From: Maniola hyperantus
Taxonomy: Eukaryota > Arthropoda > Insecta > Lepidoptera > Nymphalidae
Direction: 5' to 3'
Length of the DNA stretch: 64,000 nt
NCBI RefSeq assembly: GCF_902806685.2
Contig: NC_048537.1
Location: 9,322,720 to 9,386,719, forward strand
In this document: piece by piece, positions 11,887-25,700 of the stretch
Position numbering within the stretch: position 1 is the first letter of the stretch
Layout: each line of letters opens with the position of its first letter
Program-made: the position numbers and the translations under genes
Notes under the pieces: model-generated
What the model was told of the DNA's origin: nothing
Database searches by the model: none
What the model saw: the letters and a program-made list of their open reading frames with translations, nothing else

Positions 11887-12021
11887 AATACCACACGAGC
11901 TTCCAAATTATCTGGCATTTCCCTCAAGGTTCGTTGCAAACAAATGAAGGCTTGACGACTTTATTTGTTTGCAACGAACCTATCGGGAAATACCCGATAA
12001 TTTTGAAGCTCTTGTGGTATT
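11887..12021. mobile_element. Fold-back hairpin element next to a MITE
   Basis: Arms hold AATACCACACGAGCTTC / GAAGCTCTTGTGGTATT outside and GGTTCGTTGCAAACAAAT / ATTTGTTTGCAACGAACC inside, with a loop of about 17 bases. Confidence 0.75.
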
Positions 12022-12509
12022 ATAAGTGAATATTTTTTCGCAATTTTCTTATGATGCAGATTTATTACAAACGAGCTTATCTTATTTCCAGGGAAATTCT
12101 AAACATGAACCAATTTTAAAAGTTTTGGACACATTTCTTAAAAATCGCAGGGTAAAGATTTGCCTGACACTCAAAATAATAATGTAAGTATCTATTTAAT
12201 ATTATAACTAAGTAATACCTACACAATACAGCTGCCAGGTTTACACTGGTCTTCTTTTGAATGTTAGGGCTTTTGCCTAGTTCAGCGTTCATACAATCAG
12301 CTATTATGGGACCTAGTTCTGCCTATAATAATTAATAGTAAGTATTATTGTATTTAATTAGTCTAATAATTATTATCTATTAATTATTATCAATGTAAGA
12401 TGTGCGATTAAATTGTATGAAACGTTATCGGCAATATTATAAAAATCCCGTATTCTAACTTTTAGACAATGTGTGAAAGAAACTCTATTTTGAATTTTCC
12501 CTACGACAA

Positions 12510-12900
12510 CTTTTTGTCGTATTCCTCATTGCTGAGGGTCATAACTACTTTCCATTTTATTTAAAAAATAGTAGGAGTTCTCTCTTTGGATAAAAATGCG
12601 CTTCCCAGACAGATTCTTCTGCAAGAGATTTCGACTCTTAGGCTGAGATCTATAGAGCGTACTTTGACTTTGCTCAGACTTAAGTTTCGTTTAAAACGAG
12701 ACAGATTTATGCCAGCGATATAATGCTGTCTTTTTTAACAGTGTCTTAAGTCTGAGCAAAGTCAGAGTGCGCTCTATAGATCTCACCGTTAGGTTTTTAC
12801 AGTTAAGTATTATCAGATGCTAATAATAACCGGGACCGATCGATGGTTTAACGCGCCGCGCTTTCCGTGGCACAGAGAATACCCAAAGTCAAGAAACACT
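12510..12900. mobile_element. SINE-like repeat carrying a fold-back insert
   Basis: CATTGCTGAGGGTC at 12528 and AATAACCGGGACCGATCGAT near 12825 recur at 62878 and 63303. In between, 12643-12786 is a hairpin (TGAGATCTATAGAGCG and complement; about 39 of 42 arm bases pair). Confidence 0.65.
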
Positions 12901-15285
12901 GTGTCACACTGTGTTAAACAAGTATATTGCCGTTAATATAGTAATACCTACGTAGAAAATACCGTTGAAACATCGACTTGTGTAATGGTCCAATGGTCCA
13001 ATATTTAATAAATTACAAATAATTTCAATATTATTGTCATATTTTCTAGTAGTTACTCAGGTATTTACTCACTTGTATTTATTATTCCACTTATTAATTA
13101 TGTATATTAGGTTTACCATTTTTTCTGTATCCTCAAAGGAAAGACTTTGCAATATGTGTTAGACCTGTAGATATACCTAACAATAATATTCTCAATAAAA
13201 GTTACCTACCCAAAAATGCAATAAGTAGGTACGTAGAGTAATTTAGTATGATAAGCAGTACTTATAAGCACTATTCTTCGAAAATAATATATGAGTACCT
13301 AGTCACAATTTCCTATCTACACAGTTATTTTTTTGATCATTTACTTACTTAATAAAAAAAAAATACATCGATACCGATTATTTATTTTAGGTAATAACAA
13401 AGGAATCCTGAATAATAACTACCTTTAAAGCCTTCTGTCTTCTAATCACATTTATCTACTTCTGGGCCATGAGAGGAATTGATAAGTAGTAGATAAATGA
13501 TTTGTGATCATGATTTTTCAAAATTAATTAGGTACATTATTATTTTACGAGGTCAATCCTAAAAACCAGCTAGAAAGGAAATCAAGAATGTACCTACGTG
13601 ATACCTACTCTTGAATAAATAAATTACTTTATTTTATTTTATTAAATTAAACTTTTAGGTACAAGTACTTTTGAATCGTCAAATGCATCTACCTTGATAT
13701 CCTTTTTACTTTTTAAGTTGTTTCCTGTTTTTTGTAACTAGTAAATAGTTCTTTTTAAATAGGTACAGTAGGTATACTGCCCAATGCTTGCAATCTCAAA
13801 ATAAATGCTGTTATTTCATATCAGTCTATATTCTAAACCAGCCTAAAAAGTTTTTGATCTAGTTGATTAAAGAATAATTTATATAAATAAACAAAGTAGG
13901 TACAATAAATTTTAATCACTACCTACATTTATGTTGCCCTTAATTAGGTACCCTAATGTAAAATATTGGAAAATGAAATGATTTATGTACCAACCTACAT
14001 GAAATGATTTTCAAATTGTTACGTAATTTTAACGATTCCTAAAGCATTTAAGTACGACATATTATTTAAGTTAGAGGTTTTAGTGTTTGTTAATATCTGT
14101 TAATTTCTTTAAAGTATATTATTGATTTTGATATATTTTCTAATCTTGTTTACCGTTATCTTAGATATTTAAACCTATTTATATTTTTTAGGGTAGTTCA
14201 TTTATTTTATTTTTTATTTTAAATAAGTACCTACTTACCTTATTATGATGTACCAAAACGCAGCAAGTATGATTAAAAATTGTACCGGCCACAATTGCCT
14301 TTTCTTACCTTACCTTTAAACCCTCAAAATATTACCTCTCGCAAATCAAGAATTCTCACAAATAATAGTTATTTGTTATGCAAGGTGGCAAACTTGTTAT
14401 TTTGTCGCGAGAGTTTGTATTGAATTCCGAGCCAGCGAAGGATTCTAAGGTTGAACCACGAGCGAAGCGAGTGCTTCAAAGATAGAATCCTGAGCGTAGC
14501 GAGTAACTCAAACGCTCGAGCGCAAATAAATTTGCAATAGTGCGAAACACACAATTTTCATCTCGCTACACTACAGCGAGGAAAACGCTAGATGATTGAT
14601 ACAAGAGGCGCCAGTACCGTGAAGGTTTCAATAAGAAGTTTCTAGATTAATAGGCCACAAGTCAGGCAGTGAAGGAGGTTCTCACAGGAGGCGTGCACAA
14701 GGCTCAAAGAAGATTCTATAAATGAATAAAGTTTTTTTCAGGTGCGTTCAGAATTCAAATAAAATTCTTACAACAAAAAAAATCATTTTCATAATTCAAA
14801 GAACTTCATTAGGTATACCTATTGTTTACTCAATAAAGCTGAAATAGATAATGTTTAATTTAATTGCCTAAATTAAAATAGAAATGGATTATATTTTAAT
14901 TTAATAAAAATAAAAGTTCCTAAATAATAATAACAGTAAATACTGTATGGACGAACCGCGTTTCTGAATGTTTCATTGTGTAGTATTTTTAAAAGAAAGA
15001 AAAATTTAAGTAAAGTAAGTCGTTGTTCTGAGGTAGGTACGCAACCATCGTAGATTGAGTAAAAAAGGTAGATTAAAGTACTGTGTAACCGAGTATGAGA
15101 TAGCGATAGCACGATCCTGATTAAATAACATATTACACCTTATTTACATACTAGCATTTATTTCTGCCGATTATCTGTAATCTGTGGCACAATCGTAGTA
15201 ATCGTTATGTGAGGCACATCACTAAGGGGGCGGTACCCGTCCATGAAGTACAATATTATTTGTATCAAATTTTAACTTAAACAAT
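12901..15285. other. AT-rich spacer
   Basis: No gene supported. A stretch of CGAGCGAAGCGAGT-type short repeats is at 14450-14580. The rest is AT-rich without structure that I could define. Confidence 0.4.
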
Positions 15286-15298
15286 ACGAAACTTCTTT

Positions 15299-15989
15299 CC
15301 CTAGCAAAAACTGATTTGGAAAGCTCTTGGAACTCAAAATATGCTGAATCGATTTCTATCAAGGGTAAGCATTATGCTTCTATCCAACCTAACATTCCAC
15401 GACGGCCTTGGTTCTTCTTTCATAAAAAATCGGATCGCTGGGTTACCTCTACTATAAGCCGTCTACGAATTGGTCATGCCTCCACCCCTGTCCACTTGTC
15501 AAAATTAAGAGTGCGTGACAACTCCCTGTGTGAATGTGGTCTAGACGAAGGATCAGCCTCCCACATACTCTTCTCCTGTCCCAAACTCCCCTTTAAACTT
15601 TACGATATCCTCCCTCCTAAAATTCCCCGCCCTCTAAATGTTGAATGTGTTTTAATGTTAGTGTATAGTCCTTATATTAAGTATCTATGTAAATTTTTTA
15701 AAATTAACAAACTAAAGCTATAATTTGTGTATCTATGTCTCTCTGTTGACCTTCCCATGTGTGTGTCTGTCTATGTGATCCCAGTTGTAATATTATATGT
15801 AATAGTTATATTATGGTACTAACAATAAATTAACCCTTCTATTACAGTAAACAGTTTAAGATCTTAACTGCACATTTTTACCGGCCAATCTCCTCTGTGT
15901 CTCCTTCAAGCTACTTGAGACTGGCAAAGTGCATTGTGCTGACATGGCACTGGAAAAAGCCATATATTAAGAGAAGAAGAAGAAGAAGA
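15299..15989 (+). mobile_element. 5'-truncated LINE, C-terminal end, upstream of SLC12A8
   Basis: A 13-bp duplication ACGAAACTTCTTT (15286-15298 and 15990-16002) brackets it. The frame 15316-15723 has RRPWFFF...RLRIGH and CECGLDEGSASHILFSCPKL, the C-terminal zinc-finger-like region of LINE ORF2. The tail is a (GAA)n run at 15972-15989. Intact frame and exact duplication indicate a fairly young insertion. Confidence 0.85.
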
Positions 15990-16002
15990 ACGAAACTTCT
16001 TT

Positions 16003-16577
16003 GTATTAACCGATAAACTATATTGTATTAAAGGTTTTTGTGTGAAAACAAGTAAATAACTAATGAGAAATACAATGACGCCACGAATTCTCAGTTTGTT
16101 TTGCAAATAAAGTTTCATTCCTTGTATGTATTCTTGAAAAAAATCGGTTATACGATAAGGGACAAAATATAGGTTAGCTGCGTCTCTGTTTATCACATTA
16201 GTATCTGTGCTCTCTTTTTAGTGTGAATGAGAAAGCAAACGTTCCTTTGTCTAGATTTTTTACTCAGTCTACGTACATCAATTTTATCTCCTATGACAGG
16301 AGTCGATGCTTGTCAATGGTTTATTCTCTTTCTCTAGACTAGTGATGTCTACAGTCTAGTACAGACTACAGTATTTGATTATTATATAGTGATCTGATCT
16401 GTGGTGTTTATCACCACAGAGTACATTATATATACTATCACTTTAAAAAAAAAAATTATCACTAGTAATTTGCATTGCTAGAAATCTTTTCTCATAGAAA
16501 TGCTCTAGAATTTAGATTACAATTACTTTATTTTTAATATAATGATCTAAGCAAGGCTTATTGTTAAGTAGTTTACA
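16003..16577 (+). promoter_or_regulatory. SLC12A8: Probable SLC12A8 promoter and leader
   Basis: The only non-repeat sequence between the LINE and the ATG. AT-rich, with a small palindrome CTGTGGTG-TTTAT-CACCACAG at 16399. No clear core promoter motif; inferred from position. Confidence 0.35.
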
Positions 16578-16766
16578 ATGGATCAGAATAATCGGTCTAG
16601 AGCAATTGATTTAGATGTAGATAGTTTCCGAAGTGATGAACCAGAGTATGACAGAGCTCGTATGCGGAGACAATCTGGTGGTTTTGTCGATTTGGGAAAT
16701 GAATCACAATACGGAACGGGTGGGCATCAAGCATCTGGTGCGAACGAAATTTTTGCTGACGTACAG
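16578..16766 (+). CDS. SLC12A8: SLC12A8 exon 1 (N-terminal cytoplasmic)
   Basis: 63 codons from ATG to CAG before gtatat, leaving in phase 0. The peptide is hydrophilic (MDQNNRSRAIDLDVDS start), as expected of a cytoplasmic N-terminus. The start is the first in-frame ATG after an AT-rich leader. Confidence 0.88.
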
Positions 16767-19700
16767 GTATATCTTCAGATAAGACATAATTTTGAATGTG
16801 AATTTTGTTTGTGAATGATTTTGTCCTGTGAATTTAAATTTTAGGGTGACGTGCCTTGGTGGAAATCCAATTTTTTCATATCGCAACCAGTTCTTTTTGG
16901 TACCTGGGATGGAGTGTTTACATCATGTCTTATAAATATTTTCGGAGTTATTGTATTTTTGCGGTCTGGTTGGATGGTTGGACAAGCTGGCTTAGTGAAT
17001 GCAGTTTTAATAGTAATTTTTACAGGTAAGTACTTTTATTCGATCTGAAATTTTAAATTACCTAAAGCTTAATCCATAATTCATATTTGGATAATGTTTA
17101 AATTATTTGTTATGTGGAGTGCCAGCCCTACACGTATCACTGGCGTTGGCACTACGTGTAAGCACTTTTGCACACCTGTGGGAACGTATTGTGTTACCGG
17201 CACGCTGTCAAACAATGGAGTTACACAGACTAGAATCCTAACATTGGAATAGTTCGCAAACTCTATCTTGAAAGAACTTAGTAATAAATTATAAGAATAA
17301 ATTTTAATTATAGAACAATCTGGTTTTTTGTGTCCTCAACATTGTGACCTTTTGTAATTAATTAAGCTTTAATTGTGATATCCTAGTTAAGACATCTGTC
17401 TTCTAGTAGAGGGGTCTGGTCATTTTGACTAGAATATCATTGTGTGCTGCATTGTCACTGTAATGTAAGGTTTAATATTAAAATTATTTTTTACAGTTTT
17501 TGTAGCTTTGATCTCAGTGTTGTCAGCAGTAGGGATATGTGAAAGATGCAGGATAGAAAGTGGAGGAGTTTATTTTATCCTGGCGCACACATTGGGCTCC
17601 AGGCTGGGAGGAGCATTAGGAATGATTTACTGTTTTGGTCAGGTATGTACTTGAATGGTCACATTTACATAATAATATGTACCTACTTAAGTTGAGAATA
17701 TATCAGTGGCATAGAATACTAGAACATAAGAAGAATTTTCTCTTTCTACTTGAAGCTTGGCATTATAAATCTTTTTATCATTCTCTATGAATAAGGGAAT
17801 ATGGGCTATTAAGGGAAGGGGATTCTGAGGATGGTTAGTTTTTTGGTTGATTAAATTTATTTAATATTTTTCCAAGGTCTATCTATTAAAGATATTTTAT
17901 AGAAACTGAAACTGTAATATTTTAGTATCTGAGAATGTAAATATTGTACTTGTAATTTATACTATTAACTAATAATTTTTACAGGCTGTAGGATGCGCCT
18001 TAAATGTGTTTGGATTTGGAGAATCCATGGCAGATCTAATAGGAACAAATGACTATTCACCATGGGCCGCCCGTGGGTTTTCTATAGCTGCTGTATTGTT
18101 ACTGGGAACTATAAATGTTGCAGGAGTAAAATGGGTTATCAAGTTACAGTTTGCGCTTCTATTGATCATTCTGGTGGCCGCGCTGGATTTCTTTGTTGGT
18201 TCATTTACGGCTACACCCGGTAAATAAATACTACTATGTAATAAGTCCATAGCAAAATCAGTACATATAATAAAACTGTAACTGGACGACTTGTGTTTTT
18301 TAAAATATGTATCATCATCATCATCATGATCAACCCATCACCGGCTCACTACAGAGAACGGGTCTCCTCAGAGTGAGAAGGGTTTTGAGAACATTATGGA
18401 GAACTCAGGCATGCAGGTTTCCTCACGATGTTTTCCTTAACTGTTAAAGCAAGTGCTATTTAATTAACTAAAACGCACAGAGGCCCGGGATCGAACCCCC
18501 AACCTCCAATTAGAGGGCGGACGTCCCCACTAGGCTATCACAGTTTTTATTTTTTAATAAGGTATTTTTTTCCCAGTTTTTTTATATCATTATTGTTTCT
18601 TTTTCAATTTGTTTTTTACCTTTTTAATACTTATTTTTTTGCCAATAATTTTAATTTTTTATTTTTTTAAATGATTTCTTTCATTCTAATATTTTTTTGA
18701 TATTTTTGTTTTTTTTTTAATATTTTTTTCTAATAGTTTTTATTTTTTTTATTGATTTTTTTAAATTATCTATTTTTTTTTGTTTTTTTACTGGTACATG
18801 ATATACTATATACAATATACATTTTCATATGAATTAAACCTTTGTTTCTTCTATTATTTTTTTATTGTTTCCACACAATTGGAAGAAAAGTACTATACAA
18901 TTCTCGGCCGAAATTAGCGATTACCAACCTCGTTTCGTTTAAAAGGCGTTACAAATACAAATACAAATACAAATACAAATACAAATACAAATTTCTTTAT
19001 TGCGAATATGGGTAAACAGTTGAGATGTTACAAAAACAAAAAGGTACAGCCAAATTCTGCCTATTAGCATGCAATATGTTATGTTATACCTAGCATCGTG
19101 TACATAGTTCTGATAATATTACTCGTACATATTTTATTGTGTAAAAATAAGGTAAAAATGTGTCTGGTAGTGAAATATGTCAAATCAGAGTAAAATGTCA
19201 AATAGTCGGTCGGATAAGAACAATGTTGAGTTAAAATGAGGTTATTATTCAAAATTTTAAGTTAATGTAGTGGGGTTCCTATGTATATTAAATAAAAGTA
19301 AATCGTGCATTAAGTAATCATTAAATTATGCTCGATTCATTAAGATACTCCTTAATAGAATAATAAGCTTTGCTTATCAAAAATGTCTTTAGTGATGTTT
19401 TAAAACTGGTCATGGGCAGTTTCTTTATCTCATTTGATACTTTGTTATAAATATTAATTGCGAGACAAAATATGCTTTTTTGCATTTTCGCTGTCTTCGA
19501 ATGTTGTGCACGCAATCTTAATGGGTGTCTCCTGTTATTCATATTTTTAAATAAATCGAGGTTGCCGTGTACAAAAACAGCTGTCTCATAAACAAAAAGC
19601 GAGGGAAATGTCAATATCTGCAGGTCCCTAAAATGTGGCTGACAGCCGTCAGTCCAGTGCAGGTTTCGTTTTGCTCGGATGCACCTTTTCTGGGCCTTAA

Positions 19701-22700
19701 AAACTCTCTCACGGTCAACAGAGTTACCCCAGAACATAATGCCGTATCTAAGTGTTGACTCAACATATCCAAAATATGATGTACGCAGCGTTTGCATATC
19801 AGCTCTTTTATTTAGTTTATAAAGGGCATAAGAAAACTTATATAATTTGTTACAAATAATATCCGTGTGAGCCTTCCAATTTATTTGGTTATCTATAATG
19901 ATACCCAGGAATTTCGGTTCTGTAGTTGTACTTATTTGTGTTCCCATATGGTTAATATTATAATTAGATATTTTTAATACATCCCAATTAAATGTCATAA
20001 TTTTAGTCTTATCTATGTTAATATTAAGGTTATTTTTGTCAAGCTAGTCAATTACTCGATCAATTGATATATTGATTTCCGTTATATAGTTTTGTACATT
20101 TCGCCCTTCATATATGATAGTGCAGTCATCTGCATAAAGAACCATTGATTGTGATATCGCTTGGGGAAGGTCATTAATGTAAACAAGAAATAGTAATGGA
20201 CCTAAAACACTTCCTTGTGGCACGCCGTATTGCACGCATCGGGACGTTGAATGATATACCATTTCAGTGAAATTATTGGGACATATTCTTGTTATTTCTG
20301 TAATTTGTGATCTGTCCGAAAGATAAGACTCAAATAGGTCAAGCACAGTTCCTCGCACTCCGTATAGGTATAATTTTCTTAACAAAATTTTGTGATCCAC
20401 AAAATCAAAGGCTTTGGTCATGTCCATATATAGCGCAGCTACTGGAATTTTCCTGTCTATACACATCATAATTTTGGCGAAAAGATCATATATTGCCAAG
20501 TTAATTGACTTATTTTTCTAAATCCTTTTTGCTCATTCACCAGCAGGGCATTCTCCTCTAGATAGTTGCTTAATCGTTTGTACAATACCTTGTCAAAGAT
20601 TTTTGCGAAAATTGTTATTAATGCGACCGGACGATAGCACCCTACGTCACATTTATCCTTGCTTTTAAACAATGGTTTTACTATTGTTAATTTTAACGCT
20701 TTTGGAAATTTACCATGTTCTATGCATAAATTAACTATGTGACACAAGACACCAGAAATTGATAAAGAATTGTCTTTCACCACTTTCGTGATTATCCCGT
20801 CGTAGCCAGCACTTTGGGTATTTTTAAGTGACTTTATAGTTTCATAGATTTCAACAGGAGTGACGGGAGTCATAAACATAGATGACGATTTATTAATTTG
20901 CATACGATAGTGACTCGTTTTATTTTTTCCCTAAGTATCAAGTGCAAGATTAATAAAGTGACCATTAAAAGTTTGGGCTATGTTTTCTGGGTCCGTGATT
21001 TCTTGGTTTCTGTATTTTATTAACTCGATTTGATTTTTAGGAGCACATTCATTATTGTTTTTGATAACCTTCCATGTGGCCAAGCATTTATTTTTTGAAT
21101 TTTTTATGTAATAATTATTTTGCGATCTCTTTGTCATTTCAATCACTTTTTTCAATCTTTTTGAGTAAATTCTGAATTTATTTTTGGAGCCTTTGGTTGG
21201 ATTCAAACGAAAGTTCCATAACAGGCTTCGTTTTTTTTACTGCATAGTTTATTTCCCTTTGAAATCCTCGTTAGAAGTCCTCGGCTTCGCCTCGGCCTGC
21301 CAATATAGATACTCGGCCAGTAATCGCTTTATTTCAGGCCTGGAATGTAATGTACTATTATAACAATATAATTTTTATAATAATTTTATATAATTTATTT
21401 TATTTTAATATAGCACAATTAACTTACTATTAAATATAACCTAATTTTACTTTAGATGCTGAATTTAAAGGTTGGCTTAGTGGAACAATGGCCAACAATA
21501 CTTGGGCTGACTACCAAGAGAACTATACATGGTTTAAGTGTTTTGGTGTCTTCTTTCCAACCATCACTGGAATCCTGGCTGGTATTAATATGAGTGGGGA
21601 TTTAAAAAATCCTTCTAATAATATACCCAATGGTTCACTGGCTGCCATAGGGACAGGGTAAGATATTAATTTATTGACTAGAATACTAACTGTTGGCCAT
21701 GACTGTTGAATTTTATTATACCACAAAAGAAAACATATATTTTTTTTATCATACCAAAGTCAAAACACATCATATATTCCAAAATATATTCCACTCTTTT
21801 AGATTGATTCAGGATGTATCTTATTTTGTAAATTTTGCCGGTTTCTTTTGTGTTTTGAGAAATCACTTGATTATATATTGATTTAAGGAAAACGTTGTTG
21901 GTAAACTTCATGCCTCATGAGAGTTCTCTGTGTTATTTTTAGTGTTAAAGTTTGTCAATCAGCACTTTGATCAGTGAAGTGAACCTTTTTACCGTCAGAC
22001 ACTTTCGCAATAATCCATCCTTAACCTATATTATAAATGGGAAAGTATGTTTATTTGTCCAGATATTACCTATTCGTGCCTAAATGGCTGAACCGATCTT
22101 AATGAAATTTTGTACAGTTGAATCTCGGAAGTGGACAACATAATAACTATCCGAATCCTTGTAGACGAAGTTGCAGGCATCATCTAATCATATATTATAG
22201 AGTCCAATGCCGCCTTTCGTACATTTTCAGAACTTTTCTATATCTGATGTATTTACATTTCGTACCTTTTCTTGTCTGACATATCTACATTTTGTACCTT
22301 TTCAGAACTTTTCTGTATCTGATGTTCATAATAACTCTAGCAGCGACAGTCAGTCGAGATGCGTTATTGAAAAACTTTTCCATAACAGCTGATATCTCAG
22401 CAGTTACAGTTCTGCTCCTCGCTGGACTGTACGTGAGTTCTATGAGCTCTTGTCTGGGAGCCATGTACGGCACTCCCAGGGTTTTACAGAGTATTGCTAA
22501 TGAGAGAGTCATACCTGGTTTAGAGATTCTCGGCCATGGTGTAAGTATGCTTGACTTATTTTGTTACAATATGCATGTTTCATGTCATGACATCAGTCAG
22601 TCAGTGTTTGGTTTTCATTTGAACCGACCGTGTCTTTACCGCAATAACAGCAAAAACTGCTGACGCCGCGATCCGACCGCGCGTCGCCGCGGCCGTGCGT

Positions 22701-25700
22701 GAGCCAAAATGACCTAGTTCCGCGTTTCGTCGCGTCAGGTTTATTATAAAATAAATAATCATCGCTATACTACTTGGTTCCTGCAACTATGGCCGATATA
22801 AAAATAGAATTAAAAACGGAAAATGGCGCTTGCTTTTTAACGCATTTACAGAAAAAAAAGCTGAAAATGAAAACTCCAGCTTATAACTAAAAAAAATGGA
22901 GCAGCAAATTTTGGAGCTCCAAAAAACAAATTAAGCTCCTTTCTAATAAGGATAACAACCCAATGGATACGTCCCGATACAAAGAAAGTTCGGGTCCATC
23001 TGCTGAATATCATGACGGACGAAGAGGAACTTGCGCAAGAAACAGAATGGATAAGAGTGAAGAGTAGGAAAAAAAGGAAACTAAGCACGTCACCCATTCT
23101 GTCACAGAGTAGAGAATTCGAAACGTCAAACACAGAAACGCGTAAAAATGAAAAAAAGAAAACTAAGAAAGTACCACTACCCCGCCTATAATGGTGTCCG
23201 GTGTGGAAAACTATCAAACATTTTTTGACTTACTGTCAGGAAATCTCCCGGAAGCCTCATCAGATTTTACATTAAAAATGATGAACGCAAAGAATGTCAA
23301 AATAAACGTTACCAATGAGGACACCTACCGATCCTTGACGAAAATCTTAACTCAAAATCAATTTCTGTGGCATTCCTATGAGAATAACAAGAAAGACCTA
23401 TTCGTGTTATGGCTAAAAAATTGCCTGCCTCATGCCAGCCCAAAAGAATAATTGAAGACCTTCAAAGCAAGGGTATAAAATAGAAAATGCAGTGAACAAA
23501 CTAAGATGGCAGAATAAAGAGCCGCTTAATATGTTTACTCTAACATTTAATAATGTAGAAGATATAAATAAAATTTATGACATTAAACACATTCTAGGGT
23601 TAAAGTTGAAATTCACCCTATCAAAACATCAAAACTGTACCTCAGTGTAAAAAATGCCAAGCATATGGTCACACGGCAGAAATACTGTGCCAGAGAGGCC
23701 AGGTGTGTAAAATGTACAGGAAAACATCGACTCGAGACTGCACTAAGCCAGCAGAAGAAAAAACCCAAATGCTTACACTGCGGTGAAGCGCACCCTGCTA
23801 ACTATCGGGGTTGCTGGTTGCCAAAGAAATGCAGATCCTAAAAAAATAAGAATCTAAAAAATCTCAAAATCATCCTCATCTTATCCTCAGCGTTCATCGA
23901 AACCTGAGAAATCTACTACTTCCATATAATTAAAACACTCATGAAGACACACGAAACAAAGTGAACATCAAACTACTGCTCAAAAAGTCTCTAGAAAGTT
24001 GCCAAGCACAAAAACTGCCCCAGGGAAATATGGAGGAGCAAAACTAGATGAAATTCTTCAAAGTTACATGTCCTCGTTTGACGAAAGATTGGCAAAACTT
24101 GAAAGTGGCGCTAATAAGGCTACCAATAAGCCGAAAAAAATGAATAATAAGCTTAAATATTTGCATGGAACTCAAACGGACTACTACAACATCAACAAGA
24201 GCACAAGTAGTCCTTGATACACTAAAGATTGATATTTGTCTAATATCTGAGACAATTTTACTAAGCAATCGTTTATTAAATTTAACAGTTATAAAGTGTA
24301 CCAGGCCAATACCCCAAATAATACAGCGAGAGGCGGCAGTGCCATCTTAATTAAAGAAAATTTGTACCATTACAAGAATTCCAATATGAGGAACAGGAAA
24401 TTCAGGCAGTAGCTGTGAAGGTCAAACTACCAAAATACGAATTTTCGGTAGTAGCTATATATAGTCCCCCAAGGCATTCAATTTCAAAAGAATATTATGT
24501 GAACTTCCTCGAGAAAATTGGACATAGATTTATTATTGGAGGTGACTTTAACGCGAAAAAATACCTTTGTGGGGCTCCAGATTGACTACTACAAAGGTAG
24601 GATAAACTCTTAAGTGCCATTAAAGATTTAAAATGCGATGTAATAAGTACAGGTAAGCCTACCTACTGGCCTACAGATACGATGAAAATACCAGACCTAA
24701 TTGACTTTTTATTTATAAAAACATATCAACAAAATATCTAGCATTGATGAAATGTTCGACATGAATTCAGATCATTCTCCTATTCTCTAAACGCTAAGTG
24801 ACACAATCATATAAAGAACCTATCCTGGTCTTGTAAACACAAATACAGACTGGGACAGCTTCAAAATGGATTTGACCTAACAATATTAACTTAAATGTGC
24901 CGCTTAAAAACTCGGAACAACTGAACGAAGAAGTAAGAAATTTGTATTAGATATTCCAGCTGGCTGCCTTGGAATAATACACCCCAAGCTTAGGAAAAAG
25001 CCCCAAGGAGTGGTTGCTTATCCCAAATATCCTTGAACTCATCATTGAAAAGAGAAGGCAAAGAAAAAAGTGGCATCATTCGAGATCTCCACTTGATAAA
25101 AGGTTGCTGAATTACTGACTAGGCACTAAAGAACAAATCAAAAACTTTAATGATTCGTCAACCTACAGTTATCTCCAAAGCCTCACGAGTGAAAGGAGTA
25201 CAGACTATTCACTTTGGAAAGCAACTAGGAATTTTAAAAAGACCCATGTATGCCTATTCCTCCAATTAAAGAAGAAAATGGATGTGGGCAAGAGAATAGT
25301 GAGCAAAAAGCTAAAAGATTTGCAGAACATCTCGAAAAAATATTTCAACCAAACGAAGGAGAGCACATTGATTTTTCTACGATGGAAACAAATCAGAGAA
25401 AACTCTCCCATTAAACTAGTAACGCCGAAGAATACTCCAGATAGTTAATAACTGAACTTAAAAAAAACTCCATGATATGATCTTATTACTACAGAAATCT
25501 GCGAAACCTTCCAAAAAAAAGGAATCGTAAAATTAACGACGCTGATTAATGCAGCATTTGAATTAAGCACGTCCCTGATTTGTGGAAAGTTGCAGAAGTA
25601 TTATGATTGCCAAACCAGGCAAACCACCACAAATGAGGTTACCTCATACAGACCAATTTCTCCTGCTACCAATTATCTCAAAACTTTTGAGAAGCTACTG

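Noticed and set aside
18475..18543. tRNA gene suggested by box A and box B
   Set aside because: No acceptor stem or anticodon arm; the boxes belong to a SINE head.
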